Origin: Mugil cephalus
Taxonomy: Eukaryota; Chordata; Actinopteri; Mugiliformes; Mugilidae
Length of the DNA: 64,000 bases
Assembly: GCF_022458985.1 (NCBI RefSeq)
Contig: NC_061770.1
Coordinates: forward strand, 35,073,599-35,137,598
Reading direction: 5' to 3'
The position numbers were made by a program, and so were the translations under genes. A model generated the notes under the pieces. The model ran no database searches. It had not been told where the DNA came from and saw only the letters and a list, made by a program, of their open reading frames with translations. Of the stretch, positions 1 to 49,100 are shown piece after piece; positions within the stretch are counted from its first letter, which is position 1, and each line of letters opens with the position of its first letter.

Positions 1-1133
1 AATAATAATAAAAAACACTCTTGGAAAACACAAATTAAAAGAAAAATAAGTCTAAAAAATTACAGTAAATTAAAGTATATATATAAAAATAAACTCTTGA
101 CACTTGAAAATCTCTATGAAATAGGAAAAAAAGATCTAAGATACAAATTAAATTAAATTAAAAACAGCCTTGAAAACTTAATTTAATTTAATATAACAAC
201 AAATAAAAATAAAGCTGGCCAAAAATAAACACTCTTGAAAAACTCTAACAAACATTATTATATATCTTATTTAGTTCATATAAAATAAAACAAACAACAT
301 TTAAATATGTACAAGCTGTTTCATGATTCTTATTTCAAGTTTCCCCCTTTCACCTACTGAAGAGCAGACAGATAAAACATCGTTTTCGAGTTTTAAATTC
401 CAATAATAATAAATGTCTCTTATAATATGGGACGTTTTAATGAACCTCCATAATTCATTGCGGGTGTGGATGTGGGTGTTTTCCTGTGTGTGTCTTCTCA
501 GAATTGACATTTTATTTCCAGGTGCTCTATGTGTCAGTGACAGATTATAAATAGACGGAGGGCTAAACTGGAAAAGTCCCTCCAGCTGAAAGCAGGAGGA
601 GGACGAGGAGGAGGAGGACAGCGTCACAGATAATTTCTGTTTTTACTTTCAGTCCTGGATCATATCTCCTCATCACTGGCTCCCTAATCACAGTCTCTCT
701 CTGTAAAACACTGTTTACATGTGTTATATTACAGCCCTGAGTGGACGAGTCACAGACACAGATGACTACAGAGGAGAAGGATCCACGTCTCGTCAGACTG
801 ATGTTTGCTTCTGTTTATACTAAGCAAATTACCATGTGAGCATTATGTATGAATCAGCCCTAAAAAATAAACTCTAACATCTTCACAGAGACACACTTAC
901 TCTTATCTGCCAGTGTCTCTGTTTTAAAGAAGCTCATTTAACATCATTTATGTCAGACTGAAACTAAAACATCATCCTGTTGTTGTGCTCGTTGTTATTA
1001 TATTACAATGATGAATGGGAGGTGACTCCCACTGTGGCTTGTGCAGCTCCTCTCAGTTCTGTCAATTCAGCCAAAATGACACAGGAAGTACTGAACTCCA
1101 CAGAGTCCTGAATGACTGAATAAATTAAATATG

Positions 1134-2272
1134 CACCGATCAGCCACAACAAAACACAAAAAATATGATGACAGCACATTATTCATGAAAAAAAAATAAT
1201 TCAAGCTGAATCCATTCATTTGTAAAGTGGGCAAGTTTTATCCTGAAAAAGATAAAACAGTTTTTATCAATTTATACAAAGAACAAAAAGACAAAACAAA
1301 ACCAATAAGTTGCTCTGCTTCAATAACAACTGCTAAAACTGCTAAAACTGCTAACCTCTCTTCCACTTCCACTTCCACAGGCTTTAATAGTATTTAAACT
1401 GTAAAATTAATTAAAAAAAAAAAAGGTGAAGCTGTTGTGCGATTGGCTGAACCAACAGATGTGAAAAGCAGTCAGAGATATATTTTTATATTTATACAGA
1501 TATCTGCCAAAGAAAAGAGAAGTAAATGTTTCGCTGCATTAGAAGAAACAACTGGAGTCCAGACGCAGAAACCTGGTGTTGTGGTTCACATTTAGTGTCA
1601 GGAAATATTAATTTATGATGTATTTTAAGTTAATTCTTAAGTTAACGTTGCGGAGGGCTGTCAGATAAGTTTGTGGATGTTGTTGTTTTGGCGTAGTTAT
1701 GGTCGACAGTAACTATTTCAGTTCTAACACTAAATAACAATAAAACAATAAACTGAATATTTGTGATCACTCCTCATCTTCCTTTTTAATGTATTGTATG
1801 GCCAACGTTACTTCTCAGTAAAGCTCTTCGTGTTAGCATCTTTTATTTAGCTACAATTATCATAACTGAAATGACCTAAAACTAACTGTAACTGAGGCTA
1901 ATCCACTTTTCCAAAGCCATTCTAATTCGCATGGATCATTGATGAGTCAATTTGTCCTTAATTTGATCTGATAATCCACATTTTCCCCAGTCTCGCTGTA
2001 TTTACTGATACATTTCACCATGTTTTTGCCACTCAGGGGGCGTGGCCCCCGGGTGGCAGTGGCGTCGTATCCTCTATTATAATATATAAACATCCTATAC
2101 GTCATGATGTCATCTAGAAGTACTGGATAATCACCCCGAGCCTTATTAACCAGCTGAAAAGACACACATCGCCCCCTAGTGTGGAGGAGGAGGAGGACAT
2201 CTTCCCGTCATTTATTCGATTTTTCTCGATAAACTGGGACAAGGACCACATAATGTTGTGACTGATCGGTAT
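1134..2272. mobile_element. Possible non-autonomous DNA element of the 'gatcagccacaacattatga' family
   Basis: The left end has 'caccgatcagccacaac' and the right end 'ataatgttgtgactgatcggt', which are inverted relative to each other. The same ends bound several other elements in this window. The interior is not obviously related to the others, so this may be two fragments rather than one element. Confidence 0.4.
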
Positions 2273-2278
2273 ATGTAC

Positions 2279-2285
<7 letters not shown>

Positions 2286-2352
<67 letters not shown>
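2286..2352. repeat. (TA)n microsatellite
   Basis: An almost perfect TA dinucleotide run broken only by 'tacata'. It lies about 0.3 kb upstream of the ehbp1l1 start codon and is likely to be length-polymorphic. Confidence 0.95.
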
Positions 2353-2664
2353 CTGGACTTTTATTTTTGAAGTACGCGCCTCCGTGTTCCGCTTCTCCTC
2401 CGGCTCGGAGGCGTGTGTTTGTTTTGTTGACACCGGCGCTGAGCTGTCAGCGGAGCAGGTGGAGTCTGTCAATCCACTTTCATTCCCCCCCCAACACACA
2501 CCACACAACACCACCAGCACCAGCACCAGCCTCAGAGGAGCCCCGGCACAGGGACGACAAGGAGCCGGAGGAGGGAGGGGGCACACACAAGCACGCGTTC
2601 GCCTCGTCTCGATGTCGGTTTAATCGAGTCTGTTTTGGAGCTAAATGATCTGAGAGTCTCGACC

Positions 2665-39346
<36,682 letters not shown>

Positions 39347-41204
39347 ATCCAACGAGCACCAAATGTTGAGTGAAACTGTAAAACAAAAGAAAGAAAGAAA
39401 GAAAGAAAGAGGATAAGGATAAAAAGAAGAGAATGGGTCTTTGCTGTCAGATTGATTGATTGATTGATTGGGTGACTGACTGGTTGATTGATTAGTAGTA
39501 AAACCTGACTGTTTGTTGGTTTGTTGGTTGGTTGATTGACTGATTGATTGATTAATTGAAGTGGCTTTGAGTCAGTAGTAAGAAGATATTTAGGCCTAAA
39601 CCGCTGTTCCAAAGAGTTTGCTTCTGCCAGATAACACACTAAAAATGGACGACATTGCTGCCCCAGTGTAGTTTAGTCTCTGAATGAGCTCCAGTGTTCG
39701 TTCGCTTCTGCTTTCCGGTGCCTTAAAATGTTTCCCTCCTCTCCACACGTTCAAAGCTTGAAGCCTTACAGGAGTTGATTGAATGCTTCTGCACGATTCT
39801 GCTGCTCCTTAGGGACCGTTGTTACACGTCGTAGCTATGTGGTGTGTTTGACTGAGAGTGTGCATGTGAGTGAGAGTCGATCTAGAAGACCGACGATAGA
39901 GGCCGGGGTTGATCGGAAATACCCGACAAGTCCTCTGAAAACTACAAAATGCACATTGCCAATAGGATCCAGGACCACCCCCCCCGTACGGATGTTTTTG
40001 GATCTATTTCTCCAATCAGTTCACCACTGTTGCCTCATCATAGGATGTGCCACAATATTACGACTGTGAAAGAGAAAGTTTTTCATTTTGTTTGTTGTTA
40101 TTTTTTTTTTTTTCTTTTTCAAGATTTACAAGATTGTGTTTTAATTTCGTATTTGGGGTTTGGATTATACGTCGCAGAGTGGAATGTAAGGACAAGGACA
40201 CATAGCCATGACCGTGGAACAGCTCAGAGACTTGTTGGATTTATCCAAGTTTTATTATTTATTATTAGAATTATTTATCATTCAGATATTTGCATCGTTG
40301 TGTAGTTCTCCCGCAATTAGTGAATTTGAACATTTCTGCACGATGAAAGCCATATATGCACGAGCTACGTTATGAAAGTGTGAAATGTATGGGACAGATA
40401 TCATGAAAGCTTTAAAAACCGACCTTAAATCTTCATTTTAAAACTTTTACATTTGCACTTTTCTTAAAATTCGACCTTTCAAACTGCTGCCAAAGTTCTT
40501 TATTTTTCTTCCCTCCGGTTTTTAAACATGTTGTGATATTAATCCCATAGAAAATGAAGCTTCCTCCTTGTCTTTACTCTGAGAGGTTTTTATAGTTTTG
40601 TTTTTCAAGGATTTTCTGGACCTGAGAGATTTTTATTTTGTGTGTTCTCCTCATGCCAATGCCCTGAGCACCAACCTGTGTGTTACGTACCAAAAAGTCA
40701 AAAAGGATGTTGCTGTTGGAAAATGTTTTTACCTGTGGCTTTTGTGTTACCAGAGCTCCATTTGTAAAAGTTTGAAAAAAAAAAATACAAAACATCTGAA
40801 AGCCTTCACACATCGTGTGCAGTTTCTTTTTTTCTCTCTCATATATTGCATCACGTGTCCTAGATCTATAAATATAGAAGTTCAAATATTTCCCTTTGTT
40901 TTAGAGCAGAGAGAAGTACATCTAATGAAGTATCCTTTTATAAAAAATAAATAAATACGTTTCAAGGAGAGTACGTTTAGTTTTTACACATTGCTGCCAT
41001 CTACTGTTTACATCTGGGCTCAGTTGTTGTGTTATGTCCGCAACTCTTAAAACAGTGCGACTCCTAGTGGACAAGTTAGAAATAGGTTCCAGTATTTTAT
41101 TGACTGCTAATACTACACAGTACTTTATTTACTGCTAATACTACAGAGTATTTAATTTGCACTAATACTACAGAGTACGTTTTGGTGCTAATACTAATAC
41201 AACC

Positions 41205-41285
41205 GAGTACTTTATTTGAATTAATACTATAGTATTAATTCAAATAAAGTACTCAGTAACATACTCTATAGTATAGAGTATGTTA
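41205..41285. repeat. Two adjacent perfect palindromes
   Basis: Bases 41205-41254 form a 50-nt perfect inverted repeat with no spacer. Bases 41257-41285 form a second, with 14-nt arms around one base. Both are built from the local 'actaatactacagagtactttatt' minisatellite (about 41090-41310). Confidence 0.95.
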
Positions 41286-42059
41286 TTTACTACTAATACT
41301 ACAGAATATTTAGTTTACTGCAACAAATAAATAAGCCTCACAACAGTGAAAAGAAAATAATGTAAATGATTGTGTTCATGTTCTATAGTAGAGTGCAACT
41401 GCTTTGTAAAAGTAGAGATGTGATCTTTAAAGGACTAATCTGGTGTCTGGTGTTGACTCCCTACAATAGTGCCAGTGAAAGATATGATCATCTTTCACTG
41501 CACACTGAGGAGCTGGATATTCGCCTCACACCAAACCTAGGCGGTCATTATCTTTTGGCAGGTTGTCTGAGACCCAGCATTCTGTTGCTAAAGAGACCAG
41601 GCCCACAGAGTGGTCATAATGTTTTGGCATGACTTGTTTGAATGCTGTAGGGGTGGGAGTGGGGGGAACATGGAGTCACATCTGCCCTGAATTGCTTTTA
41701 ATATCTGAGATGTTCATAATGTTTTGGCTCTTAGGGTGACTCAGCATTACCTGAGTGGGTGGGGAGGTGTGTGTGTTGGTGTGTGTTGTTGTAACATAAA
41801 TGTATGGGACACAGGAATCAGCTGTATTAACAGCAGAGACATCAAGAGGAGTCCCTGATGAATGAACTGGTCTCAGCTGTGGCTCAGGCCTGCGAGTCAG
41901 GTGGTCGTCAATGACAACAGAAGCACACTGGGCTGGGACACAGAGAAGAGGTGGATTTTGTCCTTTTTCGCTGGTCTCACATTTGGGTTCACTGTGACAA
42001 AACGGTAGCTCCTATCAGAAAAACAAGCAGACCGTGGACGTCGTAAGACCTTCCTGAAG

Positions 42060-42470
42060 ACTTTGATATGGTTTTTGTCTTTATACAGTAAATATTTTGG
42101 AGACACGTGCGAGTTTAAAACAGCGGTCCCTTCTGTGGACTTCAGGAAGAGACCCCCATCTACTCCTCCTCTTACCATCCCTAACACGACTGTCCCTACT
42201 GTGAACTCATTCAGGTTCCTAGCGTCCACAATCTCCTACATAGACATGTGGCCCAGCAGAGTCAGAAAGAAGGCCAGAAATTCACTGTATATATTATATA
42301 CAGATGTATAGATTTATATAGTATTTTATTCTGAAAGTCTTTTCTGTTTTATTTTTTTATTTTTTTACAACAGTTTTATTTTTATACTTATTCAAGTGTT
42401 GTTCTTATTTTCTTGTACCACTGAGCAAAGTGGAGCTGATAAAGCTGATTCTGACTCACTTCCTGGGGTT
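42060..42470 (+). mobile_element. LINE reverse-transcriptase C-terminal fragment
   Basis: The plus-strand translation contains VDFRKRPPSTPPLTI and NSFRFLASTIS. This corresponds to the conserved DFR(R/K)xPP... and FRFLGSTIS segment after the catalytic core in fish non-LTR reverse transcriptases. It then decays into A/T-rich sequence. A non-functional remnant. Confidence 0.7.
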
Positions 42471-43069
42471 ACGTAGTTCCCCAGCCTGCAGCCAACAGTA
42501 TCATTACCGTAATGGCAGCTTTTATTTATTTTTTTTTTTCCAGAAAGCGCAACTTCCCAGTGTTCAGCCACACTTTGAATTCTGTCCATCTGGTCCATTC
42601 TGGTGAGTTATGGTAACTCAAATACTGCAAGTTCATATCTTAAAGCGTTAAACCTTTGCACTCTTAAAACCATTTAATAGATGACAAGATCCAGTCTTCC
42701 CTAGACAAGGTTCAGGATTACTCTTTATTTTAGATTTTTTAAAAAGAAAAGGTTAAATTTTAATATGAATAAAGTTTTCTTATTCAGATATAGAGGACAA
42801 TATCGACTGCATATAAAGTGTTCCCGTTAGCTGTTACAAGATACATTGGTTTTATATCCTTCATTTCACACATTGTTTCCTTGAAAGTAACAGTAGCGGG
42901 GCATACAGGAACTCAGCTGGGCGTGGGTTTATTCTCCACAGGAAGGAGGCTGGCTGCATGCAGAAGAAAAATTCCTCAAAGCCAAAGCACAACACAGGCG
43001 TCACTCAGAGGAGCTGACTGACAGCATGGACGGCACATGGCACTAATGTAGGGAGTCGATGGAATAAAC

Positions 43070-43157
43070 ATGGCTGTTTGTGAACGTGTACTGACGTCAG
43101 GCTGGTATAGGTTAGTCCTGTTGTTCATGCTGATATGGGAGCATGGAGCTGAGGAGG
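43070..43157 (+). CDS. Chimeric receptor copy 1, exon 1: signal peptide
   Basis: The ATG at 43070 opens 29 codons with a basic/polar start and a hydrophobic core [10 protein letters not shown] followed by EHGAEE, then donor GTAAGT in phase 1. This fits a cleavable secretion signal immediately before the Eph-like domain. An equivalent exon in copy 2 at 61002-61089 supports the assignment. It is too short to be found by open-frame length alone. Confidence 0.82.
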
Positions 43158-46100
43158 GTAAGTGAGCAGGTGATTGATTCTTAAGGAAGTTATTGGTGGT
43201 AACCTCTGTTCTCTGAGTGATTCTCTTTCCATTATACTGTATGTGAGGTTCATACATTTTGGTAGTCTCTAATCTAAAAAAACAAACAAACAAGAAAAAC
43301 AGTATTTAACTATTATTTTATGGGTGATTATTTAAAATGTATCCAGTCATAAATTCTATATAAATTCTATTTTTGTAAAATTTATATGTATTATTCATCT
43401 CGTAACAGCATTTTACTGTAAGACTTCAGGCATTTGAAATTTTTTTTTTTTTTTACATTCCATCTGCCGAGTTTATACAAACAATTTTATACCAAGAAAG
43501 AGGAAATGATCACGGCTACACCCGCCACAGGATAGCTTCAGATGCTTGGATAATTGGGATAATTTGTGTACTGACACAAAACATTATCTCCTCTGTTTAG
43601 TGGACATTTTTCACTCTGACAAACAAACCAGAGAAGGATGGGTTTCTGAACCGCGCACAGGAGTGAGTATATTACTTTAATAACTTTAACATTTTCTCCT
43701 TTGATTCTAAACTTAACCCTAACCTTTTAGAAGTTCCCTTTAGATATCGTACAAATTAAAGGATATTTTGCTTAGCCCTCCTAATCAAACCTACAATCAA
43801 ATTTTTTTACTGACACAACTTTATGTTTCAGGTACTTTGTTTGTTATATTCTCTCTCTTTATATTCTATATATTCTTGTTCTCTACAGCATTTGAAAAAC
43901 TATCATCACAACTTATTATAGTAGAATTATAATGTATATTATACTTGGGCCAGTGTCCCCATTAAATTAGGAAAAGTCATTAAATGTTAACCAAAAAAAA
44001 AAAAATCATATATTTAGAGATATTAATTTAAATTTTTTAATGTTTTAGTTTATTAATCAACACAGTAAAAACAATTAAAACAAACAAAAAGGATACAGAA
44101 GTGTATGAACAGACACAGACAAAGTGAAATGAGTCATTTTTTTTTTTTTTTTTGTCCATCTTCCCCCCTGACAAGAATGTAGAGACATTATTATATCGTG
44201 ATGAAAACATAAAAAGGGTTAGGACTAACACACATTGAAGCTGTCAAACACTGAAGCTAACTATAACTTGAAACAGGCAAATTAAATCTACAATTAGAAT
44301 ATTTAGCCAAAATAAACCTGTACACTGGCTTCTCAGCTGCATGCAGACTGTTCAAGTTATGCACGGGTATGAATATTGCACGGCATCTGCTCTGCAGCTT
44401 TTAAATGACTGCTTCCTTTTCCCAATCTTCACAGTGGGTTGACATTCCGATGACGGTGGGCACTCAGGCCTCTGTGCCTGTGCTCCAAGCTTGTGCTGAA
44501 AGAAGAACGAGGACTTTTCTAAGCTCCTGGATGGAGCGTGGAGACGCCAACTATCTCCTCATGGATGTTGCGTTTGCTCTGGAAGAGGAGCCCTCCGGTG
44601 AGGACAGCCCTCTGCAAGTTCACCTTTACAACTCAGACACCTCCTTCACAAGATTTCGCGACGGCTGGAAAGTCCTGGACCTCCGGACTTCCAAACCATT
44701 CCCAAGCAACTTCAAACAGAGCCAAATACCTGACTATCTGAATCGCAGCGTGGCGCTGAGCTTGGGCTCGGTCACCCACAGAGGATTTCATCTGGCCTTC
44801 TCCTACTCAGGAACATGCGCGTTGTTAACCTCCATCAGGCTGTACTACAGGAGGTGCCCTGGCATCGTATCTAATCTGGTCTCATTCGGAGGAACAGCGG
44901 CTGGATCGGGGCCCCTCCAGGGTTCTTGTGTGGAGGGAGCTGTGGAGGTTTCTCCTCCTTTTAGGCAGTGTGGTGTAGATGGAGTGTGGGGGCCACTGGA
45001 GGGGATGTGCACCTGCAAACCTGGGCATGAAGAAGTGGAGAACGCATGTCAAGGTACGGAAATAAAAGGAGCTGTTTCCCCTGCATGGATTTAATATATT
45101 AGCAAATATATTAAACTGAATGTGAAGTGGGCGGGAGTTGGACCAAACTAAAAAATTATGCACAGTGGTCACTCTTCAAAAGCTGGTTGTGTATATGTGC
45201 GGGTGTTGTAAGTGCCACCGATTGTGCTCTGGCTCTGTTTCCCTTTCCTTGTAATCAGTGGAGGTAGAGCAGACTGTATTATTAATTAAACAAAAACATG
45301 AGTGAGTCTGGAGGAAGTGTGGGCGGGGCATCAATATCATGGCTCCGCCCTCGGGCCGTACTGATCAGACTCTGGCTCCAAACTGACAAGATGGCAACGC
45401 TCAAATTCTGCAGAAAATACTGCAATGTTCACCAATGCAACGCAGTAGAGACGTGTTTAGTCCATATTTATATACAGTCTATACTGTACTCAACAGAAAC
45501 TAACATGACTCATGCAGTTAACAACCAGATACATATCTGCCTCACAATAATGTGACTCCAAAACATTGAGTCATGCTGGAACTTTTTTTTTTTTCCAGTA
45601 AGCAGCTGGCAACTTGTTGAGAGATGAGGTGATCTAGTTTTTTTGCTGATGCGTTTGGTATAAATATTTACATCCTGTCCTTCTTCCCATTAAGAAAGCT
45701 CATCACTTTCACATCCTCTTCCCCATAATCCTGTTCCTCCTCTCTAAGACTAACACAGTCTTATTTTGGAGTCTGTCATTGCTCAACAGATATTATTCAC
45801 AGCCTCACGTCTGAGTTTTGATGGCTATATGTGTCATTAATCCCATGACACACAAAGTTTATGGAGCCAATCATATACATATATATATACACACACACAA
45901 ATCGAATATTGATAGAGATGACAGATAAGCCTAGTCTGTGTTTCAAGTTTTATTTTTTTTACTTTTTTGTTGAAAGTCAAGTTCATAAGGAGTTAAATCA
46001 ATTGCTTGCGTTACATCAAAATGAATCTGCTTCCACAGGTCGAGCATTGTTCATAGTGATGCATGGTAATGGAAAGGCAGATTTTGACAGCAGCTCAAGT

Positions 46101-49100
46101 CTACAAAATAATTAAATAACAACTTAAAAGCAAAAGGTTTGTGCTTGACTTGGATGGTGGTTAATGGGTCCTTTCTACCAAATGTAGCAGTACAAAATCA
46201 ATTCACTGTTCCCGTGTGTCCAGCCTGCAGGATGGGCTACTACAAAGCATCCAATCAGAGTGGAGGATGCCGGCTGTGCCCAGTGAACACCAGGACCCGT
46301 GGGGAGGGATCAGAGAGCTGTGAATGTGTCCAGGGTTTCAGCCGCCTGCAAACTGACCCCGATCACCTCGGTTGCACCAGTAAGAAGGAAGTGAATGTGA
46401 TTCTGTAATGCAGCATTTATTTTGAGTTTTGAAATCATGGGAAAATGCACAGCACCATCTAATACAACAATAAACCCCACCAACCCCACCCAGCCTCTGA
46501 CCAACACATTGCCTTCAAGGCTAAGTATCAGGTGTCAGCTAAGACACACCATACACAGCATGGATGTGATTCTGGATTAAACTGTACATGCTAAAGGCGC
46601 CACCCACTGGTGGTAGAGGGAAAGACAGAATTTTATTTGCATTTTTTGGTATTTCTGCATGAAAAATAACTCAAACCCAGAACAAATGAAACTAAAATAT
46701 AACGATTTTGTGTTGGTTTGTTTATTCAAGGAAATTAATCATTTGCACATATCTGTGAGGTGTAACAGCAAATAAATGCTTATTTTCAGCAGCATTGACA
46801 GCAGCTAAAGAGAGAACCTCTTCAGTTGTGAGATGTTGGTTTCCTCTCATCAACTGATGCTTCAGGTCCTTCCACAACATTTCTGTTGGGTTAAGGTCAG
46901 GACTTTGAGCTGTTCCTAAACATTCATCTGGATTTTCTTAAACCGTTCTTCTGGAGAACCACTTGTGTTCTTGGGTTTGTTGATGCATGACCCAGTTTCT
47001 GTCCTTCCTTCCTTGGACACATCGACACATATCCTAATATTTTCTTTTAGAGTTCACTGGTAGAGTTCAGAATTCATTGTCCATCAGTGATGACCAGATG
47101 CAGCAGAACAGGCCCAAACCAGGACAACCAGCGCCCCATGTTTCATGGCGGGATGAGGTTCTGATGCTGGAACATGACGATGCTGAAACATTTAAACCAA
47201 ACTGATTCTACTCTGGTCTCGTCTGTCCACTAAACATTGTCCCAAACGTTCTTTTGGACAGAGAGCAGTGTCTTTGGTTGTTGAGTGGATTCATCAACAT
47301 TAACATCAGCCAATGAGAAAGAGGCCTTTAGATGCTTAGAAGTTCCCCTGGGTTCCTCTGGGACCTTTCCCACTATGATGGAGTGATGTTTGTTGGTGGA
47401 CCACTCCTGTGGAGGGGAACAGTCGTCTTCAATCTGTCTGACTCTCTGTGGATTATTTGTGGCTTCCAGACTCTTTAGAGATGGTTTTGGAATCTTTTCC
47501 AGCCTGATGAGCAACAACAAATCTTTTTCTGAGCTCCTCAGATCAGAGCCATCACACACTTCCACAAACATGTGTTGTGAAGATCAGGCACTAAACGGCA
47601 CTTGAGTCTCAATACACTTCTCAACAGAAGGACCCTATTCTGACCTTAACTTGTGATCCTAGAGGTATAAATCACTGACATGTAGTATTGGCTCATTTTC
47701 CTGCATAACATTTCATTTTCATTAGTTTGATTTGGTTCTCTTTGTCTTCTATGATGTGCTGCTTGGTCGGTTTTTCTAATTCTAGACACGTTTTCTCTTC
47801 TCACAGAGCCGCCTTCTGCTCCAGTGAACCTAACAACCCACCACCTCAACGATTCTGTGCTGACAGTGACGTGGGACCCTCCTCACGACACAGGAGGCCG
47901 ACCTGAGGTGAAGTATCGTGTCACATGTGAGAAGGCGGCAAGCTCTGGCAGGATGTGGGAGGCGTGCGGGGACGTGTTTTTCCTGCTGGACTCGGCGTGG
48001 CTGACCAACACATCAGTCAGCATCACGGGTCTGAACCCACAGCTCGACTACAGGCTCTCAGTGCAAGCTTGGAACGACATTTCCACCCTGCAGGAGGCGC
48101 TACATTTATCCACTGCTGCTGTTACCATTCAGAGATGTATGTAAGCGTAAAGACAAAACGGACAAACAAGAAGTGATGTCATGTCTGAGCCTCTGTTGTG
48201 TTTCTTCCAGGGAAGGTTCCTCCTGTGGTGACCTCCATGACCCCAGGCCTAAACACCTCTGGTCACGACCCAACCCATGCTCCTCATCGCGAGAGTCGCT
48301 CGTTGTCCTTGTGGCTCATGGTCGCTGCTTTGTTCGTCAGTCTCATGCTTGTGTCTATATTCCTTATCGCATCTTACGTCCACCTCCAGAAACACAACAA
48401 ACGCAGGTAAGAGGCCTCCAGCTTCTCTGTCTTCATCCCGACTGATGATCTTGCTGTTATGTTTTTGTCTTTGGGGATAAAGATTAGTTTTAGCTTCACA
48501 AGCACCAGTAACCAAACATGTACTTAGTTAAAATAAAGTGAAAAGCAGACCAGCAGTCAGCTACTAACTAGCATAGCCCAGCCTAGCCAGCAGCAGTATG
48601 TACGTAATAGAGGTGATGGGACATGCAACTACACTTCAACCAACACCTCCCTTCTGCTAGGATCAGAAGTAAGATACTAACAGACACCAGCTAATTAGCC
48701 TAGCCATGGAAATAAAACAATAGAAAACACCTAACTAGCCTAGCCAATAGCAGTGAACAAGAAATGATGGGACATGCGACTACACTTCAACCAACATCTC
48801 TCCCCTCTGCCAAGATCAGAAGTAACACACAAGAAAACACCAGCTAACTAGCCTAGCCAAGAGCAGCAGGCAGTATGCAGCACATCATGGGGGTTTTCAA
48901 GTGGGCACCTCCCTTCACCGATGTTTCATTAAGTTAGGCCCACGACACCTCAAGAAGGCTCAACAGTGAGCTCCAGCGTCCCACAGTCACCCCCTTCTAC
49001 GCAGCCACCACGCCACCTGGGGACTCTCAACCAACAGACTACTACAACTGCTAACTACTAACACTACACTGCTAGCCTCACCTTTAGCATGCTCCCCAGC

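Larger units (their letters stand above)
1..2664. other. Upstream region: AT-rich DNA, repeats and likely promoter-proximal CpG-rich segment
   Basis: No coding exon is supported. The first 300 bases are A/T-rich. Bases about 2286-2352 are a (TA)n microsatellite. From about 2370 to 2700 the sequence becomes GC- and CpG-rich, immediately before the ehbp1l1 start codon. This is the most likely place for the promoter and 5'UTR. No TATA box or initiator can be assigned with confidence. Confidence 0.5.
39347..43069. other. Intergenic region between ehbp1l1 and the chimeric receptor
   Basis: It starts with the ehbp1l1 3'UTR. Overlapping AATAAA signals near 40946-40955 are candidate polyadenylation sites, unproven. 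It then holds an AAAG run (about 39390-39410), GATT repeats, a palindrome cluster (41205-41285), a LINE fragment (about 42060-42470) and, from 42680, the duplicated block. No gene is seen on either strand. Confidence 0.6.
42680..45741 (+). repeat. Segmental tandem duplication, unit 1
   Basis: Sequence from about 42680 matches the block beginning near 60594, starting with 'gacaagatccagtcttc'. Similarity runs through exons 1-3 and their introns up to the base equivalent to the window end (45741 corresponds to 64000). Differences are mainly point changes and small indels; the intron 2 low-complexity region differs most. The true right end lies outside the window. Confidence 0.9.

Noticed and set aside
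301..627. 108-codon minus-strand open frame near the left edge
   Set aside because: Poly-Ser start from a simple repeat, no family resemblance, no splice or promoter context.
2258..2623. Overlapping open frames on both strands upstream of ehbp1l1 exon 1
   Set aside because: They are produced by the (TA)n run and the CpG-rich 5' region; none resembles a protein and the real start codon is at 2665.
42976..43293. Antisense ~100-codon frame over receptor exon 1, present again at 60908-61201
   Set aside because: Its conservation is explained by the segmental duplication and the sense-strand signal peptide; no independent evidence of coding.
44405..44434. Start of the exon 3 open frame at the ATG at 44405 as a translation start
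   Set aside because: The acceptor AG at 44433-44434 and the Eph-like exon 2 upstream show that this ATG is intronic.
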